A DNA stretch of 64,000 nucleotides from Brucepastera parasyntrophica (GCF_022376835.1 NZ_CP084606.1:2623501-2687500), one strand, 5' to 3'. Positions 1 to 13,379 are shown, counted from the stretch's first letter. Translations and numbers: made by a program. The notes: generated from the letters alone by a model not told the origin.

Positions 1-1
1 G

Positions 2-259
2 GCAACCTATAGCGGGCCGGTCCCTGATAATATGCTTCTCATCGATATTCCCGAAACGGAGTATATTGTTTTTGAACATGGTCCGTTCAATTATGATGAA
101 GAAACCGAAACTGTCGGCGAAAAACTCCGGAAAGCAATGGACTCCTTTGATTTTTCAAAAACGGCATACAAGCCGGATACAGAAACCGGAAGGATTTCAT
201 ATTTTTATTTTGATCCTGAAAGTTTTGAAAAAAGAATACAGCCCGTAATTAAAAAATAA
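2..259 (+). CDS. C-terminal fragment of a GyrI/AraC-C-terminal-like effector-binding protein (5' end outside window)
   Basis: The reading frame is open from base 2 without a stop, so the gene begins upstream of the window; the ATG at 32 is internal. The visible 85 residues have the pattern of the small-molecule-binding domain at the C-terminus of some AraC-family regulators and of free-standing GyrI-like proteins: an IPETEYIVFEHGPFNY strand-turn-strand, a helix of about 20 residues, then an RISYFYFDP strand and a final FEKRIQPV. The effector is unknown. A free-standing ligand-binding protein is as likely as a DNA-binding regulator, because the N-terminus is not in view. Confidence 0.5.
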   Translation, partial: ATYSGPVPDNMLLIDIPETEYIVFEHGPFNYDEETETVGEKLRKAMDSFDFSKTAYKPDTETGRISYFYFDPESFEKRIQPVIKK

Positions 260-265
260 AAAAAC

Positions 266-299
266 CGGGGACATGTACCGGCTGTATGCGTCCCCGGAC
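266..299 (-). terminator. Hairpin CCGGGGAC/GTCCCCGG, terminator-like on the minus strand
   Basis: An 8-bp GC-rich stem lies just after the stop codon at 259. The A-rich stretch is on its left side, so it reads as stem plus T-run only on the minus strand. On the plus strand no T-run follows, so its value as terminator of the upstream gene is doubtful. Confidence 0.35.
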
Positions 300-416
300 G
301 GTATTCCACGCGGATCCCTGCCTTTTGATCCCGGATACGGCATCAGGTAAAGGAGCCCTGCTCTCTGTTTTGGACACAGGTTATTATATCTTATATGCTG
401 AATTTTCTCTTTCCCC

Positions 417-445
417 TTGACAAATCTGTGATCCTTTGTTAATTT
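417..445 (+). promoter_or_regulatory. Sigma-70 type promoter for tRNA-Thr/rpmG
   Basis: TTGACA at 417-422, a 17-base spacer, and TAATTT at 440-445. The predicted start falls about 30 bases before tRNA-Thr at 481. This is the only good promoter ahead of the rpmG-secE-nusG-rplK string. Confidence 0.6.
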
Positions 446-480
446 GGATAGACGTCTTCGGGTCTCTGGGCTGAAGTTTT

Positions 481-553
481 GCTCCTGTAGCTCAGTTGGC
501 AGAGCGCAACCATGGTAAGGTTGAGGTCAACAGTTCGATTCTGTTCGGGAGCT
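481..553 (+). tRNA. tRNA-Thr (anticodon GGT)
   Basis: A cloverleaf can be drawn by eye: acceptor GCTCCTG pairs with CGGGAGC, the anticodon stem is CAACC/GGTTG around the loop ATGGTAA, and the T arm contains GTTCGATTC. The anticodon GGT reads Thr codons ACC/ACU. The 3' CCA is not encoded. It is the first gene of the unit and lies 32 bases before rpmG. Confidence 0.93.
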
Positions 554-585
554 TTCAGGCATCTATTTACATTAGGAGAAATATT

Positions 586-756
586 ATGGCAAAAAAGACC
601 GCCGTTGAATTAATTGCCTTACAGTGCAGCGAATGCAAGCGAAAGAATTATACAACCAGTAAAAACCGCAAAAACATGCAGGGAAAACTCGAGTTGAACA
701 AATATTGTCCTTTTGACCGCAAACATACCCTGCACAAGGAAACAAAGATAAAGTAA
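586..756 (+). CDS. rpmG: 50S ribosomal protein L33
   Basis: A 56-residue large-subunit protein of normal L33 length. ATG at 586 is chosen over upstream in-frame starts because AGGAG precedes it and the family begins MAKK. The first zinc knuckle CSEC (residues 15-18) is present; the second is CPFD where zinc-type L33 has CxxC, so one of the four Cys ligands is missing. It lies between two tRNA genes, ahead of secE and nusG. Confidence 0.95.
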   Translation: MAKKTAVELIALQCSECKRKNYTTSKNRKNMQGKLELNKYCPFDRKHTLHKETKIK

Positions 757-788
757 ATTCCCCGGATTTTGGCGGGAAAACAGTATTT

Positions 789-814
789 TGGAGTTTTGTT
801 TGTACAAAACTCCA
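789..814 (+). other. Perfect 11-bp hairpin between rpmG and tRNA-Trp
   Basis: TGGAGTTTTGT and ACAAAACTCCA enclose a TTGT loop. A second inverted repeat, CCTTATT/AATAAGG, follows at about 822-850. With no T-run behind them they are better candidates for mRNA/tRNA processing than for termination. Confidence 0.45.
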
Positions 815-856
815 GGAGAAGCCTTATTCCTTTCACGGAGAGAAATAAGGTTTCTC

Positions 857-929
857 AGGTCAGTAGCTCCAATGGTAGAGCGTCGGTCTCCAAAACCGAA
901 TGTTGAGGGTTCGAGTCCTTCCTGGCCTG
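857..929 (+). tRNA. tRNA-Trp (anticodon CCA)
   Basis: Acceptor AGGTCAG pairs with CTGGCCT (one G-U), the anticodon stem TCGGT/ACCGA holds the loop CTCCAAA, and the T arm has GGTTCGAGTCC. Discriminator base is G. A tRNA-Trp directly upstream of secE-nusG is a common bacterial arrangement. Confidence 0.95.
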
Positions 930-1008
930 TATCAGGCAAAGGCCGGAATTTTCCGCTTTTGTGCAGAAACGGATTGTTTCTGTAATCAATCAATATATGG
1001 AGACTGGC

Positions 1009-1188
1009 ATGTCGAAAATAGTCCAGTTTTGTAAGGAATGTGTTGCCGAGCTTCGTAAGGTTGTCTGGCCGACACGGGATGATGTTTTTTCTTCCGTAAA
1101 AGTAGTCCTGATCTCTACGGTTGTCGTGGCTATTTTACTGGGCTTCATAGACTATGTTCTTGTAGCCGCATTAAACCGCATTTTTTAG
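1009..1188 (+). CDS. secE: Preprotein translocase subunit SecE
   Basis: A 59-residue single-span SecE, the short form found in most bacteria. The amphipathic helix with the conserved ELRKVVWPTRDD segment is at residues 14-25, and the membrane span is VVLISTVVVAILLGFIDYV. ATG at 1009 is preferred to earlier in-frame starts because GGAG precedes it and the product then matches the family length. SecE clamps SecY in the SecYEG channel; secY is at 24302. Confidence 0.95.
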   Translation: MSKIVQFCKECVAELRKVVWPTRDDVFSSVKVVLISTVVVAILLGFIDYVLVAALNRIF

Positions 1189-1197
1189 GCAAATTTG

Positions 1198-1755
1198 ATG
1201 GCAAAAGGCTGGTATATACTTCATACCTATTCAGGTTATGAAAACAAAATAGAAAAAACAATACGTTCTCTTATTGAAAACGGTGAAATATCGGCAGATG
1301 TTGTCACGGATATAAAGATTCCCGTTGAGGAAGTTGTTGAAATCAAGGACGGGAAAAAGAGAAATATAACAAAGAAATTCCTTCCCGGTTATATTCTGAT
1401 TGAAATGGACTTGCCTGATATAGGCTGGAAGTCCACCTGTTCAGCGATACGCAAAATAAACGGTGTTACCGGCTTTGTCGGAACGCCAAGCAATGCCCGG
1501 CCCCAGCCGATAAGTCCTGATGAAGCAAAGGCTATTCTGCAGAAAGCAGGGGAAATCAAGGGTGAAAAGGCCCCAAGGGTCAAACAGACCTTTGCTGTTG
1601 GCGAGCAGGTTAAAATCATCGACGGTCCCTTTGATTCATTTACGGGAACAATTGAAGAAGTAAATCTTGAACGGAACAAACTCCGCGTCATGGTTGGAAT
1701 TTTCGGCCGCGCGACCCCGGTCGAAGTTGATCTTTTACAGGTAGAAAAAATTTAA
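1198..1755 (+). CDS. nusG: Transcription termination/antitermination factor NusG
   Basis: 185 residues of normal NusG layout: NGN domain (GWYILHTYSGYE near the start, KKFLPGYILIEM at about 60-72) and a C-terminal KOW domain (VKIIDGPFDSFTGTIEEV). It binds the RNA polymerase clamp and couples to S10 or Rho. The ATG at 1198 is used; a TTG codon directly before it would add one residue. Spacing from secE is 9 bases and the ribosome site is weak, suggesting translational coupling. Confidence 0.96.
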   Translation: MAKGWYILHTYSGYENKIEKTIRSLIENGEISADVVTDIKIPVEEVVEIKDGKKRNITKKFLPGYILIEMDLPDIGWKSTCSAIRKINGVTGFVGTPSNARPQPISPDEAKAILQKAGEIKGEKAPRVKQTFAVGEQVKIIDGPFDSFTGTIEEVNLERNKLRVMVGIFGRATPVEVDLLQVEKI

Positions 1756-1814
1756 TACTGGAATCGGAAGAATTCCCGTAAACGGGACATTCTTTTGAAA
1801 TATGGGAGGAGTGT

Positions 1815-1847
1815 AAACCGGATATCCGGTTTCCGGACGTTGTCCGG
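1815..1847 (+). promoter_or_regulatory. Leader of rplK with an 18-base perfect palindrome and a second hairpin
   Basis: AAACCGGATATCCGGTTT (1815-1832) is a perfect palindrome, followed at once by CCGGAC-GTT-GTCCGG (1833-1847). These sit in the 124-base gap before rplK. In other bacteria L1 represses its own operon by binding the rplK leader; that this is the L1 site is inference. Confidence 0.4.
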
Positions 1848-1879
1848 GGGACTCCGTTATCACCACACAGGAGAATTTT

Positions 1880-2311
1880 ATGGCAAAGAAAAAAGTCACT
1901 GCCCTGATAAAATTGCAGTGTCCTGCGGGAAAGGCTACGCCTGCTCCGCCTGTCGGACCTGCTCTTGGACCACATGGAGTTAGTGCGCCCCAGTTTGTGC
2001 AGCAGTTTAACGACCGCACAAAAAACATGGAGCCGGGTCTTATCATACCGGTTGTAATCAGTGTCTATTCCGATAAGAGTTTTTCATTCATTCTGAAAAC
2101 TCCTCCGGCCGCTGTTCTTATCAAAAAAGCGTGTAATCTTCAGAAAGGTTCGGCGAATTCCGTAACCCAGAAGGTAGCGGTCCTCTCAAAGGCAAAGCTT
2201 GAGGAAATCGCAAAAACAAAAATGCCTGACATTACTGCAAACGACATAGAAGCGGCAAAAAAAATCGTTGCCGGTACTGCGCGCAGTATGGGCGTAGAGG
2301 TGGAGCGGTAA
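1880..2311 (+). CDS. rplK: 50S ribosomal protein L11
   Basis: 143 residues with the full L11 pattern: the N-terminal thiostrepton-region segment with [14 protein letters not shown] at about 21-34 and a C-terminal rRNA-binding domain ending [11 protein letters not shown]. It binds the GTPase-associated centre of 23S rRNA. CACAGGAGA gives a good ribosome site. rplA follows after one base. Confidence 0.97.
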   Translation: MAKKKVTALIKLQCPAGKATPAPPVGPALGPHGVSAPQFVQQFNDRTKNMEPGLIIPVVISVYSDKSFSFILKTPPAAVLIKKACNLQKGSANSVTQKVAVLSKAKLEEIAKTKMPDITANDIEAAKKIVAGTARSMGVEVER

Positions 2312-2312
2312 T

Positions 2313-2993
2313 ATGAAACACGGAAAAAAATATCGCGAGTCACTGAAAAAATATGATTCCGCACAGATTTATGAACTCATGAAGGCTATTGATCTTGTAA
2401 AAGAGATCAAATATGCAAAATTTGACGAAACCGTTGAAGTTCATGTCAATCTGAAGCTTTCAAAAAGTCAGTCTGTCAGGGATACTGTTGTGCTTCCCCA
2501 CCAGTTCCGCGGGGAAAAGAAAGTTCTGGTTTTCTGTAAAGAAGACAGGGTAAAGGAAGCCCTCGACGCGGGCGCCGCCTACGCGGGCGCTGACGAGTAT
2601 ATTGAAAAGGTAAAAGGCGGCTGGGTTGATTTTGATATTGCTGTCGCAACCCCGGACATGATGAAGGATGTCGGCCGGCTTGGTATGGTGCTCGGACGGA
2701 AAGGACTTATGCCTAACCCGAAAACAGGTACCGTAACCAATGACATTGCCTTTGCAATAAATGAACTTAAGAAGGGCCGTGTGGAATTCCGCGCGGATAA
2801 AACCGGCGTTATACATCTTGCGGTCGGAAAGGCTTCGATGGATTCCGAAAAAATCGTTGAAAACATCAACACTTTTTTATCGGAAATGATGCGCAAAAAA
2901 CCGACAGATGCAAAAGCCGACTTTGTCCAGTCCGTGTCCGTCAGTTCGACAATGGGACCCGGCGTCTGGGTTTCATATAAGGCGGGAGAATAA
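2313..2993 (+). CDS. rplA: 50S ribosomal protein L1
   Basis: 226 residues, the usual length. The family signature near residues 120-140 is clear (GRLGMVLGRKGLMPNPKTGT), as is TMGPGVWV near the C-terminus. L1 forms the mobile L1 stalk at the E site and commonly represses its own L11-L1 message. The start codon is one base after the rplK stop and the stop is two bases before rplJ, so the three genes are tightly coupled. Confidence 0.97.
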   Translation: MKHGKKYRESLKKYDSAQIYELMKAIDLVKEIKYAKFDETVEVHVNLKLSKSQSVRDTVVLPHQFRGEKKVLVFCKEDRVKEALDAGAAYAGADEYIEKVKGGWVDFDIAVATPDMMKDVGRLGMVLGRKGLMPNPKTGTVTNDIAFAINELKKGRVEFRADKTGVIHLAVGKASMDSEKIVENINTFLSEMMRKKPTDAKADFVQSVSVSSTMGPGVWVSYKAGE

Positions 2994-2995
2994 TT

Positions 2996-3796
2996 ATGGC
3001 GATAAAAGCAAAAAAAGTGCAGCCTGTAAAAACCGCTGCAATTTCCGAAATAAAGGGTCAGCTTGACGCTGTTTCCGATTATATTTTTACCGAATACCGC
3101 GGACTGACTGTCGAGCAGATAACGAATCTGCGGGGACAGCTCCGTGAAAAAGGGTGTTCATACCGGGTCGTGAAGAATAATTATGCCCGGATCGCATTCA
3201 AGGACCTTGAAAAAAGCGATGTAAGCAATTACCTCGTAGGTCCTACGGCTATTGCCCTTACTAGTGAAGAAGCAAATGCCGTGGCGAAAATCCTTTTTGA
3301 TTTTTCCAAGGAAGCTCCCGCTCTTATTATCAAGGGCGCGCTTATTGACGGGGAAGTCTATGACGCGGCGAAGATCGAGGCTTTCTCGAAGCTGCCCGGC
3401 AAGAAAGATCTTATTGCCATGCTTATGTCGGCAATGAACGCCACTACTTCGAAACTGGCAAGGACTCTTCAGGCAGTTGCTGACCAGAAAGCCGCAGGCG
3501 GAACGGAAAAGGCTTCTGCGCCTGTTTCTGAACCTGCCCCTGCAAAAGAGGCCGCAGCAAAAGAAGAGCCTGTCAAGGCTGAACCTGCTCCGGCAAAGGA
3601 AGAAGCCTCTCCCGAAACAGCGAAAGAAGAGCCTGTCAAGGCTGAAGCCGCTCCTGCAAACGAAGAGCCGGCCCCTGCCGAGACTGCAGCCGCTGAACCG
3701 GCGGAAACTTCTGCTCCCGAGGCCGCCGCGCCGGAAGCTCCGGCAGATGCCGAAGCGCCTGCTGAGGCTCCCGCATCTGAGGAAGAAGAAAAGTAG
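2996..3796 (+). CDS. rplJ: 50S ribosomal protein L10 with a long acidic Ala/Pro/Glu C-terminal tail
   Basis: Residues 1-168 are a normal L10: the rRNA-binding N-terminal domain (DYIFTEYRGLTVEQI, YRVVKNNYARIA) and the C-terminal helix that carries L7/L12 dimers (LPGKKDLIAMLMSAMNATTS onward). Residues 169-266 are a low-complexity acidic extension not found in standard L10 (about 165-180 residues). It contains a 24-base exact direct repeat in the DNA (3560-3583 and 3623-3646) encoding KEEPVKAE twice. The frame and third-base composition run on without a break, so the tail looks like a real part of the protein. Confidence 0.93.
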   Translation: MAIKAKKVQPVKTAAISEIKGQLDAVSDYIFTEYRGLTVEQITNLRGQLREKGCSYRVVKNNYARIAFKDLEKSDVSNYLVGPTAIALTSEEANAVAKILFDFSKEAPALIIKGALIDGEVYDAAKIEAFSKLPGKKDLIAMLMSAMNATTSKLARTLQAVADQKAAGGTEKASAPVSEPAPAKEAAAKEEPVKAEPAPAKEEASPETAKEEPVKAEAAPANEEPAPAETAAAEPAETSAPEAAAPEAPADAEAPAEAPASEEEEK

Positions 3797-3816
3797 GATT
3801 TGTATCTGTACGTATC

Positions 3817-3890
3817 ATGGCTCAGGCTTCTTCAGCTGTCGTCCTGGCCATGTTTTTACGGGTGTATGCCCGATCCCGGCCAAATGGCCG
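3817..3890 (+). promoter_or_regulatory. Two hairpins in the rplJ-rplL gap, the first attenuator-like
   Basis: ATGGC-T-CAGG pairs with CCTGGCCAT (3817-3851) and a T-run follows. CGGCC-AAAT-GGCCG is at 3877-3890. The gap is 144 bases while rplA-rplJ is two bases, so any structure controlling the L10/L12 ratio lies here. Function is inferred from position only. Confidence 0.45.
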
Positions 3891-3940
3891 CAAAAAAGTT
3901 CGTATGAACTGAAAAATACCTGATTTAAGGAGAAGATAAT

Positions 3941-4324
3941 ATGGCAGCTTTAACAAATGAACAGATTCTTGACGCGATTGCAGGAATGACCGTTCTTGAA
4001 GTATCCGAGCTTATTAAGGCAATGGAAGAAAAATTCGGCGTAACCGCAGCGGCTCCCGTAGCCGTTGTTGCCGGCGGAGCAGCTCCCGGAGCTGCTGCAG
4101 CTGAAGAGCAGACAGAATTTACCGTTTCGCTCGAAAGCATTGATGCATCCAAGAAAATCGCTGTAATTAAGGAAGTCCGGACAGTGACCGGCCTTGGCCT
4201 TAAGGAAGCGAAAGACCTTGTCGAAGGCGCCCCGAAAGTCCTCAAGGAAGGAGTTTCCAAGGAAGAAGCCGACAAGATCAAGGAAACCATCACTGCGGCA
4301 GGCGGTGTAGTTAAGATTGCGTAA
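3941..4324 (+). CDS. rplL: 50S ribosomal protein L7/L12
   Basis: 127 residues: N-terminal dimerisation helices ([20 protein letters not shown]), an Ala/Gly-rich hinge at about 38-54 and the C-terminal factor-binding domain with [20 protein letters not shown]. It forms the stalk that recruits EF-Tu and EF-G. It is preceded by AAGGAG. The protein is needed in several copies per ribosome, which fits its separation from rplJ by a structured gap. Confidence 0.97.
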   Translation: MAALTNEQILDAIAGMTVLEVSELIKAMEEKFGVTAAAPVAVVAGGAAPGAAAAEEQTEFTVSLESIDASKKIAVIKEVRTVTGLGLKEAKDLVEGAPKVLKEGVSKEEADKIKETITAAGGVVKIA

Positions 4325-4334
4325 GCATGCAGTA

Positions 4335-4416
4335 TCCGGCTGCTGTAGCGGCAGCCGGACTATTTTGAAAAATGTTATAATTTTCTCGCGGGGTTCCTGA
4401 TTTCAGGAATATTTTT
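4335..4416 (+). terminator. Attenuator-like hairpins between rplL and rpoB
   Basis: TCCGGCTGC/GCAGCCGGA is a 9-bp stem at 4335-4359 with a 7-base loop. TTCCTG-ATTT-CAGGAA at 4394-4409 is followed by TATTTTTG. Partial termination between rplL and rpoBC is known in other bacteria, where it lowers polymerase output relative to ribosomal proteins; here it is inferred. Confidence 0.5.
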
Positions 4417-4458
4417 GTAGTTTTAGACTATGTTTTTATTGTTTTAGGGGGTGTGAGG

Positions 4459-7400
4459 ATGTTCGCAAGAAACGAGGCGATCAACCGTCAGTATATCGGC
4501 AAAAATATCCGTAATTTTATGGAATTGCCTGACCTCATTGATATTCAGCTTTCATCATATGAGAAATTTCTCCAGCGCGACAAGACACACATTGCAGATT
4601 CTTCTGAAGAAATCGGCCTTGAAGATGTTTTCCGCTCAACCTTTCCGATTGAAAGCCCGAATGGAGACATGCTCCTTGAGTATGAGTTTTATGAACTTGA
4701 TGAAGGAAATATAAAATTTTCCGAATTTGAATGCAAGCAAAAGGGTTTGACCTACTCGGTCCCTCTGAAGGCCCGGATTAACCTGATTTTCCAGCAAACC
4801 GGTGAAATCAGGCAGAAAGATATATACATGGGCGATATTCCGCTCATGACAGACCGGGGTACATTTATCATTAACGGAGCGGAACGCGTTGTTGTATCGC
4901 AGATTCACCGTTCACCGGGTGTTATTTTCTCACATGAAAAGGGAATTTATTCCAGCAGAATTATTCCGTACCGCGGAAGCTGGCTGGAATTTGAAATAGA
5001 TCAGAAAAAAGAGCTGATTTACGCAAAGATAGACCGAAAAAAAAGAATTCTTGGAACGCTTTTTCTGCGGGCTCTCGGATTTGAAACCAGGGAAGAGATA
5101 ATCCGCTGTTTTTACCAGATAAAAACCCTGAAAGTTCTGGAAGACAGAAGCAATCACGATGAACTGGTCGGAAAAATCTTTGCTTCCGCCGTATATGTAA
5201 CGGATGAAAGCGGCGAAAAGAAAAAACTGTACCGGGCAGGAGAAAAACTCCACCCGCATAATATTGATGAACTGATTCTCAATAAAATTGCCGAAGTCGA
5301 TGTAATTGACTTCGAGGCGGAAGGTTCCCTGAATTCTCCCATGATCATCAACTGTTTTGACCGGGAAGAAATCCGCTTCTCGAACAAGGACAGCGATAAT
5401 GATGAGCCCACACGGGAAGATTCCCTGATCGCCGTTTATTCCGTTCTCATGCCGGGTGAGCCTATTACTATTGAGGCTGCGGAAAAGGACCTCAATTCAA
5501 TGTTCTTTTCCTCAAGGCGGTATGATCTGGGACGGGTCGGCCGGTATAAACTGAACAAGAAATTTGATTATGAGCAGCCGGTCTCTGAGTTCACCCTGGT
5601 TAAGGAAGATATTATTTCCACCATGAAATATCTCATAAAGGTGTATGTCGGCGATGAATCAATTGATGATATTGATCATCTTGGTAACCGCCGCGTCCGC
5701 TCGGTCGGCGAACTTATGACCAATACCCTTAAAACGGCTTTTTCCCGCATGGAACGTATAGCGAAAGAACGGATGAGCCTGAAAGAAACTGAAACGATAA
5801 AACCGCAGGATCTTATTTCGATAAAACCGATAGTCGCTGCAATCAAGGAGTTTTTCGGTTCAAGCCAGCTTTCACAGTTTATGGACCAGGTTAATCCGCT
5901 CGCGGAGCTGACCCACAAACGACGCCTGAACGCCCTCGGTCCCGGCGGTTTGAGCAGAGACCGGGCTTCATTTGAAGTGCGTGACGTTCATTATACCCAT
6001 TACGGACGAATGTGTCCTATTGAAACTCCTGAAGGGCCGAACATCGGTCTGATCGTTTCGCTTGCGAATTATACCAGGGTTAATGATTACGGTTTTCTTG
6101 AAACGCCTTATGTGAAAATCGCCAATGGAAAAGCGACAAATACGGTCGAATATCTTTCCGCAATGGATGAGGACAAGTATTATATTGCCCAGGCTTCGAC
6201 AGCTGTCGGAAGCGATGGAAAAATTAAGACGGACCAGATATCCTGCCGGCGCCACGGTGATTACATAACCCGTTCGCCCCAGGAAGTCCAGTATATGGAT
6301 GTTTCCCCGAAACAGATTATTTCGGTTTCGGCGTCCCTTATTCCTTTCCTTGAGCATGATGACGCAAACCGCGCGCTTATGGGTTCCAATATGCAGCGCC
6401 AGGCTGTTCCTCTTGTTTTCCCCGAACCTCCCCGGGTCGGCACCGGTATGGAAGGAAAGTGCGCATACGATTCAGGCGTTTTTATCAAGGCCAGAAGAAG
6501 CGGGACCATTGAATTTGTTTCAGCGGAAAAAATTATTATCATTCCCACTGAAGACCAGAAAGCCCGCGATGAATATCATCTGCTTAAATACCAGCGGACA
6601 AACCAGGATACCTGTTATCACCAGCGTCCTACGGTAATCCCCGGTCAGAAAATTGAAAAGGGCCAGCCCCTCGCCGATGGTCCTGCGACCTGGCACGGTG
6701 AACTCGCGCTTGGAAGGAATATTCTTGTCGGTTTTGTCCCGTGGAACGGCTACAATTATGAAGACGCGATTCTTATATCCCAGCGGGTCGTTAAGGATGA
6801 TATGTTTACTTCCATCCATATAAAAGAGTTTTTCACTGAAGTCCGGGAAACAAAACTCGGTCCTGAAAAACTGACCAGGGATATTCCGAATACCAGCGAA
6901 AAAAGCCTTGATAACCTTGACGGTGAAGGCATTATACGCATCGGCGCGAAGGTCAGGTCAGGTGATATACTTGTCGGAAAAGTAACCCCGAAAAGTGAAA
7001 CGGAAACGACTCCTGAATTCAAACTGCTTAATTCCATTTTCGGTGAAAAAGCGCGCGAAGTCCGCGACTCTTCTCTCCGTGTTCCGCATGGCGTTGAAGG
7101 GACAATTATTGATGTCCAGCGGCTGAAACGTTCTGAAGGTGATGACCTGAACCCCGGCGTTGACGAGGTTGTAAAGGTTCTGATCGCGACTAAACGCAAG
7201 CTCCGCGAAGGTGATAAAATGGCCGGACGCCATGGGAATAAGGGTATAGTTGCCCGTATCCTTCCGGAAGAAGACATGCCGTACATGGAAGACGGGACTC
7301 CCCTCGATATCTGTCTGAATCCGCTGGGTGTTCCCTCGCGTATGAATATCGGGCAGATAATGGAATCCGAACTTGGTCTTGCCGGACAATATCTGAATGA

Positions 7401-7956
7401 ATGGTATGAATCTCCTGTTTTCCAGTCGCCTTCAAACGAGCAGATTGAGGAAAAACTGAAGGAAGCCGGGTTCCCTGCAAATTCGAAGGTTATTCTCCGG
7501 GACGGACGTACCGGCGTTCCTTTTGATAATCCGGTATTCGTCGGTATTATTTACTTTATGAAACTGCATCATCTTGTTGACGATAAAATGCACGCCCGTT
7601 CAACAGGGCCTTATTCGCTGGTTACCCAGCAGCCTCTCGGCGGTAAAGCCCAGTTCGGCGGTCAGCGTCTCGGTGAAATGGAAGTCTGGGCGCTCGAAGC
7701 CTATGGCGCTGCAAATACGCTGCAGGAGCTTTTGACAATCAAATCTGATGACATGAACGGACGTTCAAAGATTTATGAATCGATTGTAAAGGGAGAACCT
7801 TCGACTGCTGCCGGTGTGCCGGAATCCTTTAACGTTCTTGTGCAGGAACTCCGGGGCTTGGCCCTCGACTTCACCATTTATGATGCGAAGGGCAAACAGA
7901 TACCGCTGACCGAGCGGGACGAGGAACTGATCGCAAAGGCCGGTTCAAATTTTTAA
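4459..7956 (+). CDS. rpoB: DNA-directed RNA polymerase subunit beta
   Basis: 1165 residues, complete. ATG at 4459 has AGGGGG seven bases upstream; a GTG six bases earlier is possible but poorly spaced. The rifampicin region reads [20 protein letters not shown] then [10 protein letters not shown], with Asn at residue 491 (codon 5929-5931) where E. coli has Ser531. [20 protein letters not shown] and [18 protein letters not shown] near the C-terminus are the usual active-site and clamp segments. It is followed by rpoC after a 98-base gap with a hairpin. Confidence 0.98.
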   Translation: MFARNEAINRQYIGKNIRNFMELPDLIDIQLSSYEKFLQRDKTHIADSSEEIGLEDVFRSTFPIESPNGDMLLEYEFYELDEGNIKFSEFECKQKGLTYSVPLKARINLIFQQTGEIRQKDIYMGDIPLMTDRGTFIINGAERVVVSQIHRSPGVIFSHEKGIYSSRIIPYRGSWLEFEIDQKKELIYAKIDRKKRILGTLFLRALGFETREEIIRCFYQIKTLKVLEDRSNHDELVGKIFASAVYVTDESGEKKKLYRAGEKLHPHNIDELILNKIAEVDVIDFEAEGSLNSPMIINCFDREEIRFSNKDSDNDEPTREDSLIAVYSVLMPGEPITIEAAEKDLNSMFFSSRRYDLGRVGRYKLNKKFDYEQPVSEFTLVKEDIISTMKYLIKVYVGDESIDDIDHLGNRRVRSVGELMTNTLKTAFSRMERIAKERMSLKETETIKPQDLISIKPIVAAIKEFFGSSQLSQFMDQVNPLAELTHKRRLNALGPGGLSRDRASFEVRDVHYTHYGRMCPIETPEGPNIGLIVSLANYTRVNDYGFLETPYVKIANGKATNTVEYLSAMDEDKYYIAQASTAVGSDGKIKTDQISCRRHGDYITRSPQEVQYMDVSPKQIISVSASLIPFLEHDDANRALMGSNMQRQAVPLVFPEPPRVGTGMEGKCAYDSGVFIKARRSGTIEFVSAEKIIIIPTEDQKARDEYHLLKYQRTNQDTCYHQRPTVIPGQKIEKGQPLADGPATWHGELALGRNILVGFVPWNGYNYEDAILISQRVVKDDMFTSIHIKEFFTEVRETKLGPEKLTRDIPNTSEKSLDNLDGEGIIRIGAKVRSGDILVGKVTPKSETETTPEFKLLNSIFGEKAREVRDSSLRVPHGVEGTIIDVQRLKRSEGDDLNPGVDEVVKVLIATKRKLREGDKMAGRHGNKGIVARILPEEDMPYMEDGTPLDICLNPLGVPSRMNIGQIMESELGLAGQYLNEWYESPVFQSPSNEQIEEKLKEAGFPANSKVILRDGRTGVPFDNPVFVGIIYFMKLHHLVDDKMHARSTGPYSLVTQQPLGGKAQFGGQRLGEMEVWALEAYGAANTLQELLTIKSDDMNGRSKIYESIVKGEPSTAAGVPESFNVLVQELRGLALDFTIYDAKGKQIPLTERDEELIAKAGSNF

Positions 7957-7972
7957 CTGAATAATAACGCAG

Positions 7973-7998
7973 CTGTATGTCCGTCGGACGGCATACAG
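7973..7998 (+). other. Hairpin in the rpoB-rpoC gap
   Basis: CTGTATG/CATACAG with an inner CCGT/ACGG forms a near-continuous stem. No T-run follows, so a processing or stability element is more likely than a terminator. Confidence 0.4.
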
Positions 7999-8054
7999 CG
8001 TATGTTTAAAGACTGGTTTGAAAGACATTTTCAAGCTTTTTATAAGGAACCGAA

Positions 8055-12284
<4,230 letters not shown>

Positions 12285-12298
12285 AACGGAGGCCGGAT

Positions 12299-12318
12299 CC
12301 TGCGGCTGAAACCGCAGG
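12299..12318 (+). other. Hairpin after rpoC
   Basis: CCTGCGG-CTGAAA-CCGCAGG lies 14 bases after the rpoC stop. There is no T-run, so it is at best a Rho-type or 3'-end protecting structure. Confidence 0.35.
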
Positions 12319-12344
12319 GATTCGGCAAAAGTTTCCGGAGACTG

Positions 12345-12372
12345 TTGACACAAAACGGGGCAAAATTATATA
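12345..12372 (+). promoter_or_regulatory. Sigma-70 type promoter for rpsL-rpsG
   Basis: TTGACA at 12345-12350 and TATATA at 12367-12372 with a 16-base spacer, 120 bases before rpsL. It starts a separate str-type unit downstream of rpoC. A hairpin AAAACCG/CGGTTTT lies in the leader at about 12419-12437. Confidence 0.6.
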
Positions 12373-12492
12373 GTTATAGTCTGCACGTTTTTTCGGAATG
12401 TACAACGTCAGTTTTTTCAAAACCGTATCGGTTTTAAAAGTTATTGGTTAATCCCGGCAGTGCTGGCCGGTATAAAATAGGAGAAAAGGCAA

Positions 12493-12867
12493 ATGCCTAC
12501 AATAAATCAGCTTATCAAGCAGGGCCGTAAGACGATCGAAAACCGTACAAAAAGCCCTGCGCTTCAGTCCTGCCCTCAACGGCGCGGTGTCTGTACCCGT
12601 GTTATGACCGTTACGCCGAAAAAACCGAATTCGGCGCTCCGGAAAGTTGCCCGTGTTCGCCTGAGTAATGGTATAGAAGTGACGGCATATATTCCCGGTA
12701 TCGGACATAACCTGCAGGAACACTCCGTGGTTTTAATCCGCGGCGGTCGTGTTAAGGACCTTCCTGGTGTCCGCTATCATATTATCCGCGGGACCAAGGA
12801 TACTCTTGGTGTGGCAGACCGGAAACGCAGCCGGTCAAAATACGGCGCTAAACGGCCGAAAGCGTAA
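12493..12867 (+). CDS. rpsL: 30S ribosomal protein S12
   Basis: 124 residues, standard. Decoding-centre loops are intact: [18 protein letters not shown] with the Lys43-equivalent, and [13 protein letters not shown]. No streptomycin-resistance substitution is seen at the Lys43 or Lys88 equivalents. A good ribosome site (AGGAGAAA) precedes it; rpsG follows after 11 bases. Confidence 0.98.
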   Translation: MPTINQLIKQGRKTIENRTKSPALQSCPQRRGVCTRVMTVTPKKPNSALRKVARVRLSNGIEVTAYIPGIGHNLQEHSVVLIRGGRVKDLPGVRYHIIRGTKDTLGVADRKRSRSKYGAKRPKA

Positions 12868-12878
12868 GGATTTGAAAA

Positions 12879-13349
12879 ATGGGTAGAAAAAACAAAGCAA
12901 TCGACCGTCCGGTTCTTCCAGACAGCAAATATAACAGCGCAGTGGTTTCAAAATTTGTAGCCCGTATGATGATCGATGGAAAAAAAGCCACCGGCATCCG
13001 TATTATTTATGATGCGATGGACAAAATAAAGGAAAAGACGGACAAGGAACCTCTGGAAGTTTTTCTGAAGGCCCTGAATAATGTAAAGCCGATGATAGAA
13101 GTTAAGTCCCGCCGGGTCGGCGGCGCAACCTATCAGGTCCCGATTGAAATCCGCGAATCCCGCCGGGAAGCTCTTGGCATGCGGTGGATAATCAAGGCGG
13201 CCCGCGCGCGCAGCGGTCATGAAATGTCTGAACGTCTTGCGGCCGAATTGATCGACGCTTACAACAGTACTGGAACGGCTTTTAAGAAAAAAGAAGATAC
13301 CCATAAAATGGCGGACGCCAACAAGGCCTTTGCCCATTACAGGTGGTAA
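12879..13349 (+). CDS. rpsG: 30S ribosomal protein S7
   Basis: 156 residues, the normal length. Signature stretches include [33 protein letters not shown] and [12 protein letters not shown]7 nucleates assembly of the 30S head. fusA, which often follows rpsG, is absent; the next gene is tuf after a 531-base gap. Confidence 0.98.
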   Translation: MGRKNKAIDRPVLPDSKYNSAVVSKFVARMMIDGKKATGIRIIYDAMDKIKEKTDKEPLEVFLKALNNVKPMIEVKSRRVGGATYQVPIEIRESRREALGMRWIIKAARARSGHEMSERLAAELIDAYNSTGTAFKKKEDTHKMADANKAFAHYRW

Positions 13350-13379
13350 TTCCGGCGGAAAACCGTTTCGCCGCACAGC

